Assembly: GCA_038277395.1 (NCBI GenBank)
Contig: CM076197.1
Coordinates: 81,701,951 to 81,765,950, forward strand
DNA length: 64,000 nt
Direction of reading: 5' to 3'
From: Dryocosmus kuriphilus
Lineage: Eukaryota; Arthropoda; Insecta; Hymenoptera; Cynipidae
A program made the translations under genes and the position numbers. The notes beneath the pieces were generated by a model that saw only the letters and a program-made list of their open reading frames with translations, was not told where the DNA came from and searched no databases. Positions within the stretch are counted from its first letter, which is position 1. Each line of letters opens with the position of its first letter. Shown here piece after piece: positions 51,591 through 62,400 of this stretch.

Positions 51591-54310
51591 GTTCCGAATA
51601 GCTGAATTTTCCGATTTTATTGAAACTTCGTGTACTTATGTATTTTGACGCGCTGATTACGAATATGATAGTAAAAATTGGCGAACAGGCCATTTTCATG
51701 GTGAAACCCCATAAAAAACGCCATAAAAATTAAGTTTTTTGCGTTCATCTCAGTAAATACGCAGAATGTCGAAAAATATTTTAAACAAAGTTTTAGCTAG
51801 CATTAAAGTACATCTTTTTTCTAGAATACACTTTTTGGCTAAAACCATTATTTTTCGAGAAACGGAGGATTGCGTTGGAAAAACAAGAAAAAGACGAAGA
51901 AAGATACGGAAATGCGTTCGGTCACGTTTTTTGCGTTTGTCTAAATCAATAAGCACAATATTATCAAATATTGGGAACAAAAGTAGTACATCTAATCGAG
52001 TTACACATATTTTGTCTGTAACATTTTTATCTAAAAGTAATAGCTTTCGCGAAAATTAGTGATACATCGATTATCATGGAAAAAACCCCTTTCAAAATCA
52101 AGTTTTTTTGCGTTTAGATTAGTCAATACGCAAAATTTCGCAAAGTCTTAGGAACAAAAGTTGTGAACCTAATCGAGATACACATTTTTTGTCTTAAACA
52201 TTTTTTCATACAAGTGATAGTTTTCGAGAAAATTAGTGATACGTCTGATAAAATTTAACAAACTTTAGTGCAATAAGCGACAGGTCTTTCTCTACCGTCC
52301 GCGCTCCTAGTACTAACAGGCGTGTGTTTCATGCGTCCATTCATTATTTTCGAAGTTTTCTTCTCTCAAGTTCTAACCAATATGGATGAAAAATATAATA
52401 TTTTCAGTCTGAGTATGATCCTTCAAAAAAGAGAAAAAACACTTCAGTGGTTGAGACAAATTGAACTCATTCCAACTGAACGATTTTGTTGAAAACACAA
52501 GAAAAAAAATACTCTTTTAGAGTCTGAAATTACTTGCGTCCATTTCTTGTGTTATAAAGCAGGTAAGTATCGTCACACAAATACCGTTGCGGAAATTGCG
52601 TGGTTTGAGAGGTGTCACATTTCCGCAGCGGCATGTATGCTTATTTCTTATTGTTTCGCTGTAGACTACAATTTCGAACAAACGATCCGGGAAAGTAGCA
52701 TTGTCAAAGGTCAGTCGATTTCGCGACAAACTGTTGCAGACCGCTTCTCTTTTTGTTGGGAGATCTGTATGGTTGCTCTTGACAGTCACTTCGAAGAGGA
52801 AGGTCGCATTGGAGGTGTCGATGAAGTAGTTGAAATAGATGAGTGCAAGATCAGGCGTCGAAAATACGAGCGAGGACGTGTAGTGGAAGGATCATGGATC
52901 TTCGGAGTGATTTACAGAGGTCATCCTTACAACTATCGGTTGGAAATCTGTCCCGATAACAAGAGAGATCAGGCTACTCTAATCAGATTAATAAAAAAGC
53001 ATGTAGCAGAAGGGACAGAGATTCACACCGATTGTTGGAAGGGCTATATCAATCTCGAAGATCATGGATTTGTTTACCAAAGTGTTAATCATTCCGAGGA
53101 GTTTGTGAATAGCGATACCGGAGCACACACTCAAAAAATCGAGTCATCTTGGCGGTGGATGCGACGATTCCTCTCACGAGGAGGAGTGCACAAGCGCAAT
53201 CTTGCAGATCACCTCTGCGAATTTTTGTGGCGGCGACGGCTCAAGAAAATAGATGCTGATCCATTTAAAGACCTAATCGCAAATATTAAAGCATTATATT
53301 ATATTATTATATTATATTAAGCATTCTCAATTGAAGTAAATGCAAATATATTTCGTTATAATAATATTTTGAAAAATCCAAAAAAAAATTAATGAAAAAT
53401 ATTTTAAAATGTAAAAAAAAATGCTCTTCAAAATACTCCAACCTTCCCGCGGTGAAGAGCGTGAGTAGGTATCAAGACGAAACCAATGGAGATACAATGC
53501 AAAAACAAAGATCTATTGTACAGGAAGGTGAATAAACAACATTATACCTGTGATCAATCACAGGGGTACCTTTCCGCCCCCACGTATTTCCGTAACTATT
53601 CAGTGAATGTGTAGCCCCCCCCCCCCTTAACTTTGGAAAAGGGTGACGAGCGTGAACGAACGCATTTCCGTAACTTTGTTCATCTTTTTCTTGTTTTTCC
53701 AAAGCAATCCTTTTTTTCTTAGCAAATAATTGGTTTTAAACAAAAAGTGCATATAAGAAAAAACATGTATTTTTATACTAGCTAAAACTTTTTTTTCAAA
53801 CATTTTTCTAAATTCTGCGCAGTTACTGAGATAAACGCAAAAAATGTGATTTTTATGGTGTTTTTATGGTTTTCACCATGAAAATCGCTTTGTCCACAAT
53901 TTTCATTATCATATTCGTAATCAGCGCGTCAAATTACATATATATAAGAAGTTTTAACAAAATTTGAAAAAAGCGTGACCGAACGCATTTCCTTAACTTT
54001 CTTCGTCTTTTTCTTGTTTTTCCAACGCAATCCTTTTTTTTCTCGAAAACTAGTAGTTTTAGGCAAAAAGTGTATTCTACAAGAAAGATGTACTTTTATA
54101 CTAGCTAAAACTTTTATTTAAAATATTTTTCGATCTTCTGCGTATTTACTGAGATAAACGCAAAAGGTATGATTTTTATAGCGTTTTTTATAGTTTTCAC
54201 CATGAAAATCGCCCAGTCGCCAATTTTCACTATCACATTCATAGTCAGCGCACCAAAATACATAAGTACACGAAGTTTCAATAAAATCGGAAAATTCAGC
54301 TATTCGGAAC
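51591..54310. mobile_element. Long-TIR structure enclosing a Merlin transposase
   Basis: The outer ends match perfectly as inverted repeats for at least 45 bp (51591-51635 and 54266-54310). Similarity continues for about 340 bp per arm (51591-51930 and 53985-54310). The right arm is duplicated in tandem (53640-53984), and a more diverged copy of the left arm sits at about 51940-52260. The Merlin ORF lies between. Either this is a Merlin element with very long ends or a foldback element that received Merlin. I saw no clear target duplication. Confidence 0.7.
52382..53320 (+). pseudogene. Merlin-type (ISXO2-like) DDE transposase with one in-frame stop
   Basis: ATG 52382 opens a frame of 312 codons interrupted only by TGA at 52490-52492 (codon 37). 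The N-terminal part has Cys residues (ERFC, CVHFLCYKAGK), consistent with the zinc-binding leader of this family. After it come WFERCHISAAACMLISY, an HTH-like SRQTVADRFSFC, and the ISXO2-like catalytic domain: VVEIDECK (first Asp, ~codon 153), EIHTDCWKGY (second Asp, ~217) and THTQKIESSWRWMRR-like AHTQKIESSWRWMRR (Glu, ~254), then LCEFLWRRR. The length and motif order fit Merlin transposases, eukaryotic relatives of bacterial IS1016. Apart from the single stop it looks well preserved. Confidence 0.85.
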
Positions 54311-55854
54311 TGCACCCGAAAAGACACTCGAAATATCCGAAAACTGCAAAATACGTCGAAACTTTCAAGGACATTCTGAAATACGTAAAACTGAACTCTG
54401 TGGTTTAAAATTCACTAGAAATGATCGTACTAGTTTTAACTAATATAAACTTCTTCAACAGAAAAAAAAACTGATCTACGATTATTTTATAAATAGAACT
54501 CTTATTCTGGAAAATATTTCTTCCTCGAAGGATAAGGTACCCGTAATGCGTGTTTTAATATTACTTTCGCGCGAAATGTGCTGAAAATCTGAAAAGTCTT
54601 TGGATGCGACTTTCCCTAGTACTGGAGCAGAAGATAGGCACATTTATTTTTCAAGTTGAGCTGGGGAAGATTTCAGTGGCAGTCGAGAGTCTCAGCCGAA
54701 TAACATGTCTAGATAGGAAATGCTTTTCAACGCTTCGAATATCGGGATTGAAACGATCTTTTCGCATGGCGAACACAAAGGTTCATTCGAGTGTTTGTGA
54801 GTCAGAAACGCTCGCGGCGTGGCATCGGCTCATTCCTATCTGTCGCAAACCGTACCGCGTTGAAGCGTATCTCAACACGAGAAATTGCAACAGTTGCAAA
54901 AGCTCTGTTAACAATTAAAATCAAAAATAAATTCAATATTTTACTCTCTACACCAGAAAATAATAAAAGTTTGTAGACTGCTTACAAAATTCGAACTGAA
55001 ATTCGAACAAATTGTGTAGCTTCTTCACAAAGTCATTATTTTTCTCTGTTAAAAATATTTCAGAATTTCAGAAACAGAATTTAAATTAAATACTTTCTTA
55101 ACAGATGATAGAAGATGAAATTGCAAATCGATTCGAACACATCAAGATGGAAATATTGTCAATTCCATAAATTGCAGATCCCGTTTTAATTAACTCTTCC
55201 TCCAGTGAGCAAGAGTCGTTGAAGTTCCTGCTGGTGATTAATTTTTTTGTACAACTTCAATACATATTCTATATTTTTTTTTTTAAATTTAAAAACTTTA
55301 AGCCATCTGTTAATAACTGAATACTATTGAACAAATAAATAAATATATAAAATAGTATATTTGTATATGTTATCAAATATGAAAATTATTTTCACAACTA
55401 TTTCTTAATTTTTTGAGTACTCGGTACGTTTACAAAATAAACTACGTATCGTCGCACGAAGGCAATAAAGCACTTTGACTAGACAATTTTTAAAAGTCCA
55501 CTTTCCACAAATGTTCAAACCGGATTTCAAATAATATCAATTTCGGATCATGTTTACAGATAAAAGGTAACCGGGATTCGCGCACTTCCTACGCCCAATT
55601 TATTAATTGATAACACGTTCAATTAATTCACTTCATCAAAAGCGCTTGTCCCATAATTCGTAAATAAACGCACCAGAAGCACGTTCGCTTGGAGCAATAC
55701 AAAAACAAACACAAATCTCGCTCTGAACGTCACCAAGTAGATTTTAAATGAAGAACAAAATTGAAACAAAAAATGCATTAAAAAGACTTTCTTTATTTTA
55801 TATCTTTGATTATTTATGATAATGACAATCATAATTCTAAATAGTATTTTTCAC
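54311..55854. other. No gene recognised
   Basis: A 104-codon plus frame at 54604-54918 lies in slightly richer DNA but shows no known domain. The rest is AT-rich. Confidence 0.4.
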
Positions 55855-56200
55855 AACTCGCGCATGGAAAATTCGATTTTCAACGTCTGTAGAGAATGGG
55901 GAATTTGGCCAACTTCACGTTGCTTTTTTTCCTCACTCCTTGGGAAAACACAGAGTTTCTCCACTCAAGACAGTGGGGAAAAATAAAGTCGATATTTTTC
56001 CATTCTTCGATATTCGAGATCTCACGCATGAGTGCAGCAAAGTTCACATCAGTTCAGTTTTGAACATGGCGTCATTGTCAGTTCGTATTTTCGCTCACGC
56101 TCTACGGACTTCGAAAATTGAATTTCCCATGCACTCATTGTGCAAAATAGTATGCACAACTCATTGGGAATCGACAAATTCCCCATGAACATAAAGTTGA
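55855..56200. repeat. Interlaced inverted repeats around 'ttccccat' and 'cgaaaattgaa'
   Basis: 55861-55892 ('gcatggaaaattcgattttc' side) is the inverse of about 56102-56133. 55895-55915 ('ggggaatttggccaac' side) is partly the inverse of 56175-56200. A decayed foldback is likely. Confidence 0.45.
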
Positions 56201-56281
56201 CAGCACAAAACCACGAGTTGGCCTTGCGCCGCCAACTTCATGTTCGCGATAAATCTCCCGCTTTTCAACTTGTGCAATGTA

Positions 56282-57525
56282 CAGTGCCGTTTTTAGGAGT
56301 AGTTGGGCTCTAGGCCCGAAATGTTTGGAGCTCACTTAAGAAATTCATTTTTTTAAGGTAATTTATTTTAAAGTAGAAAATATTTTAATTTTAAATAATT
56401 TTTTATTTTACTGCATAATATTGAGAAATAAACCAAAATGTCTTTAAAAAATATATTACCGACTGTGCAAGAAAAGTACACATACATTGAAAATGAAAAA
56501 TTATTTACTATTTATTTCCTTATTTAATAGTTAGGCCTTTATTTACTTATTTGTTTTTTTCTACCTGCAATCATTTTATGCACAATGCAAAAGTGAAATA
56601 ATAGTACATTGTGCACCAAGGAACTTAAGTTGGTCATTACACGCCAACACACAAAGCGTAGTGACTAACGCAGTTCCATAGTGCACATTATACTTTATAC
56701 AACAAGGGCATGATTTGCAATTTTCATGCCCCCGATTATCATGTATTGCAGGGGAGGTCTGACGAGGTTAGTCCAATCGGTACAACTCACTTTTAGGGCC
56801 GGTTAACAAGATTTTTACTGAGCCGGTTGATATTTTCTCGTATGAAAATTTTTTTAAAATTTGAAAGTTTTCAAAAATTTCCAAAAAATTTCTAAAATTT
56901 CCCTGTACCCCACTCCCCCCTCCCTCTCTCTCTCTCTCTACCTCTCTCTCTCTACCTCTCCTTCTGTCTTTAGGTTTATCATGTACAATACATATTGTTT
57001 CAATACTCCAATGATACGGGGGACAATAATGTATAGTCGATAGTGGTGGAAGCAGAGCAATGATGGCCACATTATTGTACAGTACAATAATAAGGCCATT
57101 ATTGTATTGCTCCCACCACTGACCCATAACAGGCTACTTAAGTGGTTGAAAACAGGCACGTAATACGCGCGAATCATGCCTGCGGTGTATAAAATGTTGT
57201 ATTTATTGCGAACTATAACATAATTTAAACGTCAACTGACGACTATTGTAGTAAGTTAAGTTTTTTTACTCAATCAGACACGTACTGACGTAGAAAATTG
57301 AACTTTACATCTACTTATTTGATTTTTAATTCCACTTTTATATAAATTGCATGTATAAAAAATTAATTTTTATTACCAAATATATTTTCTTCTATTAAGA
57401 AAAATTGTTTATTATAGAATTTTCCATTTAAATTTTATATATTTTAATAAAGTTCATGTTGGGTCCCCTCAGGCAGGTGAACCCTAAGACTGAGCTTTGT
57501 GGGCCTTTGCATAAAGACGGCACTG
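56282..57525. mobile_element. Non-autonomous hAT element
   Basis: The ends CAGTGCCGTTTTTA (56282) and the inverted TAAAGACGGCACTG (to 57525) are hAT-type termini. An exact 8 bp duplication, GCAATGTA, flanks the element (56274-56281 and 57526-57533), as expected for hAT. The 1244 bp interior has no transposase. It contains a CT-rich tract (56905-56960) and a nested hairpin (57042-57119). Confidence 0.9.
57042..57119. repeat. 78 bp hairpin with AGTGGTGG ends
   Basis: 'agtggtggaagcagagcaat' at the left and its near-inverse ('attgtattgctcccaccact') at the right, with arms meeting near 57080. Could be a minimal MITE inside the hAT element. Confidence 0.65.
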
Positions 57526-57589
57526 GCAATGTACTATTACTTCACTTTATATTAAATATGGAAGGATAATTTTCAATTACCTCTTGTAT

Positions 57590-57899
57590 ATTAGTTTATA
57601 CTCCCTCCCTTTTACGGGTTTTGAGAGTCTTGCAGAACAATTCCAAACAAATTTTTACAACTTCCTTAGTCTCTCAAAATCGCCCAGTGACCCTCCTAAG
57701 CAATATGCCCCTCGGCATGAAGCATCTTCCCCGAAAGATCACTGGCCTCTTTATAAGGGGACCTACAGACGTGGGTTCCGAACCACGAGAGCCTCGGTAG
57801 AAATACATAGAACATTCCATTGATACTCGGCTCAGGAATATAACCCCCGGACCTCTTGCTTAGAAGGCCGACGCACTACCACCTGAGCCACCGAGGCTC
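57590..57899 (-). mobile_element. tRNA-derived SINE
   Basis: Minus strand from 57899: 'gcctcggtggctcaggtggtag' gives a clear A box. An anticodon-like 'ccttctaagc' follows, then a B-box-like 'gggttatattcc'. The body contains a hairpin 'gtggttcggaacccac' near 57772-57787 and continues to about 57600. It lies just right of the hAT element. No exact target duplication found. Confidence 0.65.
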
Positions 57900-59520
57900 T
57901 TTAATTTTCAATTACCTAATTTGTAATATTTAAAGAACACGATCTTTAGAAGACACCAGATTTTTATTGTAAGTTTTATAGATTGACATAAAAGCTTGCT
58001 TTTTCTGGTTTCCCGCTACGAATGCACCAAATTCCTGGCGAAATGACCCATATAGTGCATAATGACCCGTGTAGCTGACTAACGTTTTTAAATGAACGTA
58101 TTTTGATTACTGCATTGTAAAACGCCAATCCTCAAAAGTACGCCGTATTCGGTACAGTTTTGAGTTGCAACATTTTTGAGACACGAAAACAAATGAAGGG
58201 GCAACGCAAATGCTAATTATTCAAAATAAGATGGAACAAACTTCACACCAATATTTTTCTGTGAGATGTGTAAACAAATAGTTAATATTTTTATGTTTTT
58301 TATTGCTCGGTTTTCAGTTTTTACTGTCTCGTTTTAAAACTATCGCTTTGAAGGCTTTAAAGTTTGTATTGAAAAATAATTTATTCTTTATTATATAGAA
58401 AAAACTTTTTATTTTCCCTTTACTGAATAATAAAATTATGACAATGAAGCAGAAAGTTTAGAAAAATGTCAACTTAAAATAGCATGAAAGCTGGAAAAAT
58501 TCTCCGAAACTGATATTTAACTTGTAGGTTATACTCGGTAATTACATAATAAAAATATATGTATATAAGAAAGAAATTCTATAAAATTATATATTTTAAA
58601 TCTTAATAATTTTTACGCGATTGTAATTTATACAATTACAATTTTAAGTATTATGGAACTCACAACTTCGGTAGAAATTGGGAATTTTTTTAAGTGAATT
58701 TCATACATTTTTTGACACATCTTGCAACAATGTATTTTGATATGCTGATTGCAAGTAAAACCATGAAGATGCGGCCAATTTTATTGCCAAAAAACTAAGT
58801 TTTTTTCAAGTTTTAACCTTGAAAATATGAAATTCGCGGATATTTCCATGGAATCTGTTAAAAAGAGGATCGTTTTAAAGAATAAAAATTTCTGTGCTAA
58901 TTTTTACTTGGTAGGAAAGTCATCTTTAATCAAAACAAAAAACGAATTTATTTTACTAAAATTAGTTTTTGTTTAATGCATATGATTTCTTATTTAACCT
59001 TAAGAATTCATAAGAAAAGAATTGTTCTAGAAAATCAAAATTTTCGGTACACGTAGACACGGCCTTTTTTATTTTTAATCAATAAAACTGTCCTTAACCT
59101 AAATAAATTGAATTAGTTAATTTATCTAATTGTCAGTAATTGTAACTGTCCAAAGTGCCCATAGCCTGAACCTTGTTCCTAAGAGATTAGAAGGGTCCCA
59201 TAAGAATTTCATCGTCCTAACGGCTTGAGCACTTAAACCCTCTTCATTGATCGAGTGAGTGCTCAAGATTTATCGTTACATACTCGAGTAAAGTTACTCA
59301 GTGAAGTACTATTTTAGATGTTATTTTAAAGCAATTGGTTTAGGAAATAAAAAAGTTTACTTTTCGCTTAGCCAAATAGCAAATTTTATTTTTAAGTTAT
59401 ATCACTTCTATCACGGTTTTGATAAATTAAAAATTACAGTTTTCCCTGAACAAAGCATTAAAGCTGGCAACATTCGCCCAAAAGTAAACCCAAAAGTCAA
59501 GTTAATGTCATATTAAATTA
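57900..59520. other. AT-rich DNA, no gene seen
   Basis: No supported frame. An ACTTCGGTAGAAATTGGGAA segment at 58665 resembles the ends of the 59.7-60.4 kb tandem units, so a partial extra unit may lie near 58660-58700. Confidence 0.45.
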
Positions 59521-59640
59521 ACGGTTTTAATTTCAATGTTTTACCTATCATAAATAACTCCCGAATTATTAATTAATTAGAATAATTAATTCAGGAGTTA
59601 TTCATGATTTGTAAAACATTGAATTTTGAACGTAAATAAT
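59521..59640. repeat. Short inverted repeat around 'ataactcc(c/t)gaatt'
   Basis: 'caatgttttacctatcataaataactcc' (59537) is the inverse of 'ggagttattcatgatttgtaaaacattg' (59593-59620). The centre is an AATTAATT run. Confidence 0.75.
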
Positions 59641-59654
59641 AACTGAAATTAGTC

Positions 59655-60410
59655 CTGAGTCTGATCATTTTTAACATTTCTGCAACAGAGTTTTGTGCAT
59701 CTTTTCGAAAAAATTTAGTCTATAATACCTAATAACATATAAAATCTAGAAAAATTGCGTGTACTACAAGTAATACTCAATCTCTTTCAGAGTTTTTGAA
59801 AAGTTCCCGTACTCTTCTTATTTTTACAGATAGGGTTTCAGTATACATGGTTTTAAAGACACAAAATTGATAAACTTGTTTTTGAATAATTCCCAGTTTC
59901 TACCGAAGCCGTGAGTTTGATCATTTTTAATATTGCCGCATCGGAGTTTTATGCATCTTTCCGTTAAAATTTAGTACATAATAAAACTACCTATATAACT
60001 AAAAAATGGACGCGTACTAAAAAATGTTTCCTGATAAAAATGAATGAAAAAAGTTTATATATACGGTTTCGATATACGAGGTTTTAAAAATATAAGAAAT
60101 GTGTAAACTTGTTTTTGAAAATATTTCAACCTCCACTGAAGTCGTGAGTTTGATAATTTAAAAAAACAGCATCGGAGTTCTGTGCATCTTTTTCCTAAAA
60201 TTTAGTATACAATAATAATATATACCTCTACAAAATGTATGCCTACTAAAAAATGTTTCCCTGCCCCCTTTGGCGTTAAAAGAAGTTTCAGTACTCTTCT
60301 TATTAATTTTACATTATGTTTACATATAAAGTTTCGACATACGAGATTTTAATAATAAAAAAATTGATAAACTCGTTTTTGAAAAATTCCCAATCTCTAT
60401 CGAAGTCATG
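59655..60410. repeat. Three diverged tandem units of ~235-255 bp
   Basis: 'gatcatttttaa' plus 'cggagttttatgcatctttt' segments begin units at about 59662, 59917 and 60149. Each ends with 'aaaattcccaatctctaccgaagtc'-like sequence. Periods are about 255 and 232 bp. Confidence 0.7.
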
Positions 60411-61430
60411 AGTTGATTTGTAAATTCAGAGACAGTTAACAAAATGTCTCTCATTTTTTCATTTCTATTTTTCTCCATAATTGCATCAGCCATAGCTAGA
60501 AATGAAATTTAAAAACTGACGTTGTATACTTTTATTATGTAATTACCGATTAAAGTCAATAATATAAATATCAGTCTTAAGTCTCTACAAAATTAGATCC
60601 AAATTATTATATCACCGAATCCATATAAAATCGGGCAGTCGAACGATGGTGATGTCACAAAATTGTTTGAAAATCCAATTTTTTAATCTTTAATAGATTA
60701 AAAGACTTAATTGAATTTTTTTTTATACAAAACTTAAGAGACTCGAAAATTGTGAGAAATTAGTAAAACAGTGTTTGTTTTTGGGCAAGCCTAATTCATT
60801 ATTCGTGGTCACAAGTTGACTCACACTTATTAGTTCCGAGCCAAGTCGCTATGAAGCGTTAGATGCAACTCCTTCTCACAAGACAAAAAGTTCGTTCATA
60901 AATTGTCTGAATTAAATCACTCAAATCGACCAACCTAATTTGATTCAAGACATTATTTTATCAATACCTCCAACCCTTTCCAGAAACAAATCCCCACTAA
61001 ATTTGAAAGCACTCCCAACCTCTATATTAACCCCAACCTTTCAACCAAGCTTCCTCCTAAATCCAAACCTCCTCTATTTCTTAAAACCTCTACTTATTCC
61101 CGAATCAAATATACCTACCACTTCCAGCTATTTATACTCTTGGAAACTAACAATTCCCGAAACCAATTTCAAAGCAGTCAAACTTATTTAAACTTTTCCA
61201 AGCATATTCATACGACCCCAGTCCTATTTTAAAACAAACTAATAACTATAGGTTGGTACTTCTCATGAAATTCCGAAATTAAGTAGAAATAATTAATAAA
61301 AAATATTTGAATTAATTTCTATTTTTTTCTGTCAATTTTGTAGTACTTATGTTACTAGATTTTAATAATATATATTGGTCCCCAGAATAAACGTGTTTTA
61401 ATCAAATTATAAGAACATTTAAAAAACTTG
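60411..61430. other. AT-rich DNA, no gene seen
   Basis: An 83-codon plus frame (60940-61191) is Pro/Leu/Ser-rich without any recognisable domain. Confidence 0.45.
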
Positions 61431-61434
61431 AAAG

Positions 61435-62400
61435 TGAGGGAATGATGACTGAGGTGAGGGAATGATCTTTATACGCAATTCATGAACCTTCATAAATAAG
61501 CAATTGTTTGTTTTTAATAGAAAATCTTGTTATTTATTTCCTGAATATTTTTACAACGTTGTTAGGAAATATTAGCTTAAAAACTATAAAGTAATACTAA
61601 TATTGCAGTTTGAAGATGACTTTAGGTACTTATAGCAAAACTTATTTTTATTATATGGCACTTAATCACAATGCATCAGACTTCTTTTTTCTCGCCATTA
61701 TTTGGCCCTAAAATAAGAAAAACGGTAAATTCATGGGTTATATAAGCAAAGAAATAAAAAAGTCAAGTTGGACTAGTCTAAAAGTCATTACCTCATAAAT
61801 CGTCATTCCCTCATTTTAAGTTGAAATGAGGGAATGACGGTGAGGGAATGACGAAAATAAAATATAACCTAAAAAATCTTACAACATAACCATTTGTCAC
61901 ATCTGAATTTTTGTGTAAATTTACTACCTCTACATACATACTTAACTGTGTAATTAATATTTAGATATAGTAATTACCTCTTTGTTTTTTTTAATGTGAG
62001 GAAATGATGGCCGAAAATGTAATCCTTAAATAATTTTCATAAAATCTTCTTGCAACAGATACTCGAACAAGTTTAAGATGAATTTGACATTTGGAACAAT
62101 TGACAATTCTGCCAACTATGAAAAACCAATCAGAGCGTTTATGAAATGATTGTAAATGCGTTCATGTATCGACTGTCGGTAAAGGTGTGAGGGAATGATT
62201 TTTTTTATGGGACACATGTTAAATCTATATTTGAAAACTTGTTCATTACTTTTTACTCCAAATTCAAAAGATTTTTTAAAAGTCACAGTAGAATGGATTA
62301 GTCATACTTGCAAATGAATTTTTCGAGAAATTTCTTATTTAAAAATTCAAAAGTGTTTCAATCTGGAGTTTGGGACATAGTGAGGGAATGATTTTCAGGG
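61435..62400. repeat. Recurring GTGAGGGAATGA motif zone
   Basis: The 10-12 bp word (G)TGAGGGAATGA(T/C) or a one-base variant occurs about eight times in ~960 bp: near 61437, 61456, 61805 (inverted), 61831, 61842, 61998, 62189 and 62380. The sequence between copies is not obviously repeated. Confidence 0.7.

Noticed and set aside
52490..52492. TGA in the Merlin frame as a selenocysteine codon
   Set aside because: No selenocysteine-type element was recognised and transposases of this family do not use it. A simple nonsense mutation explains it.
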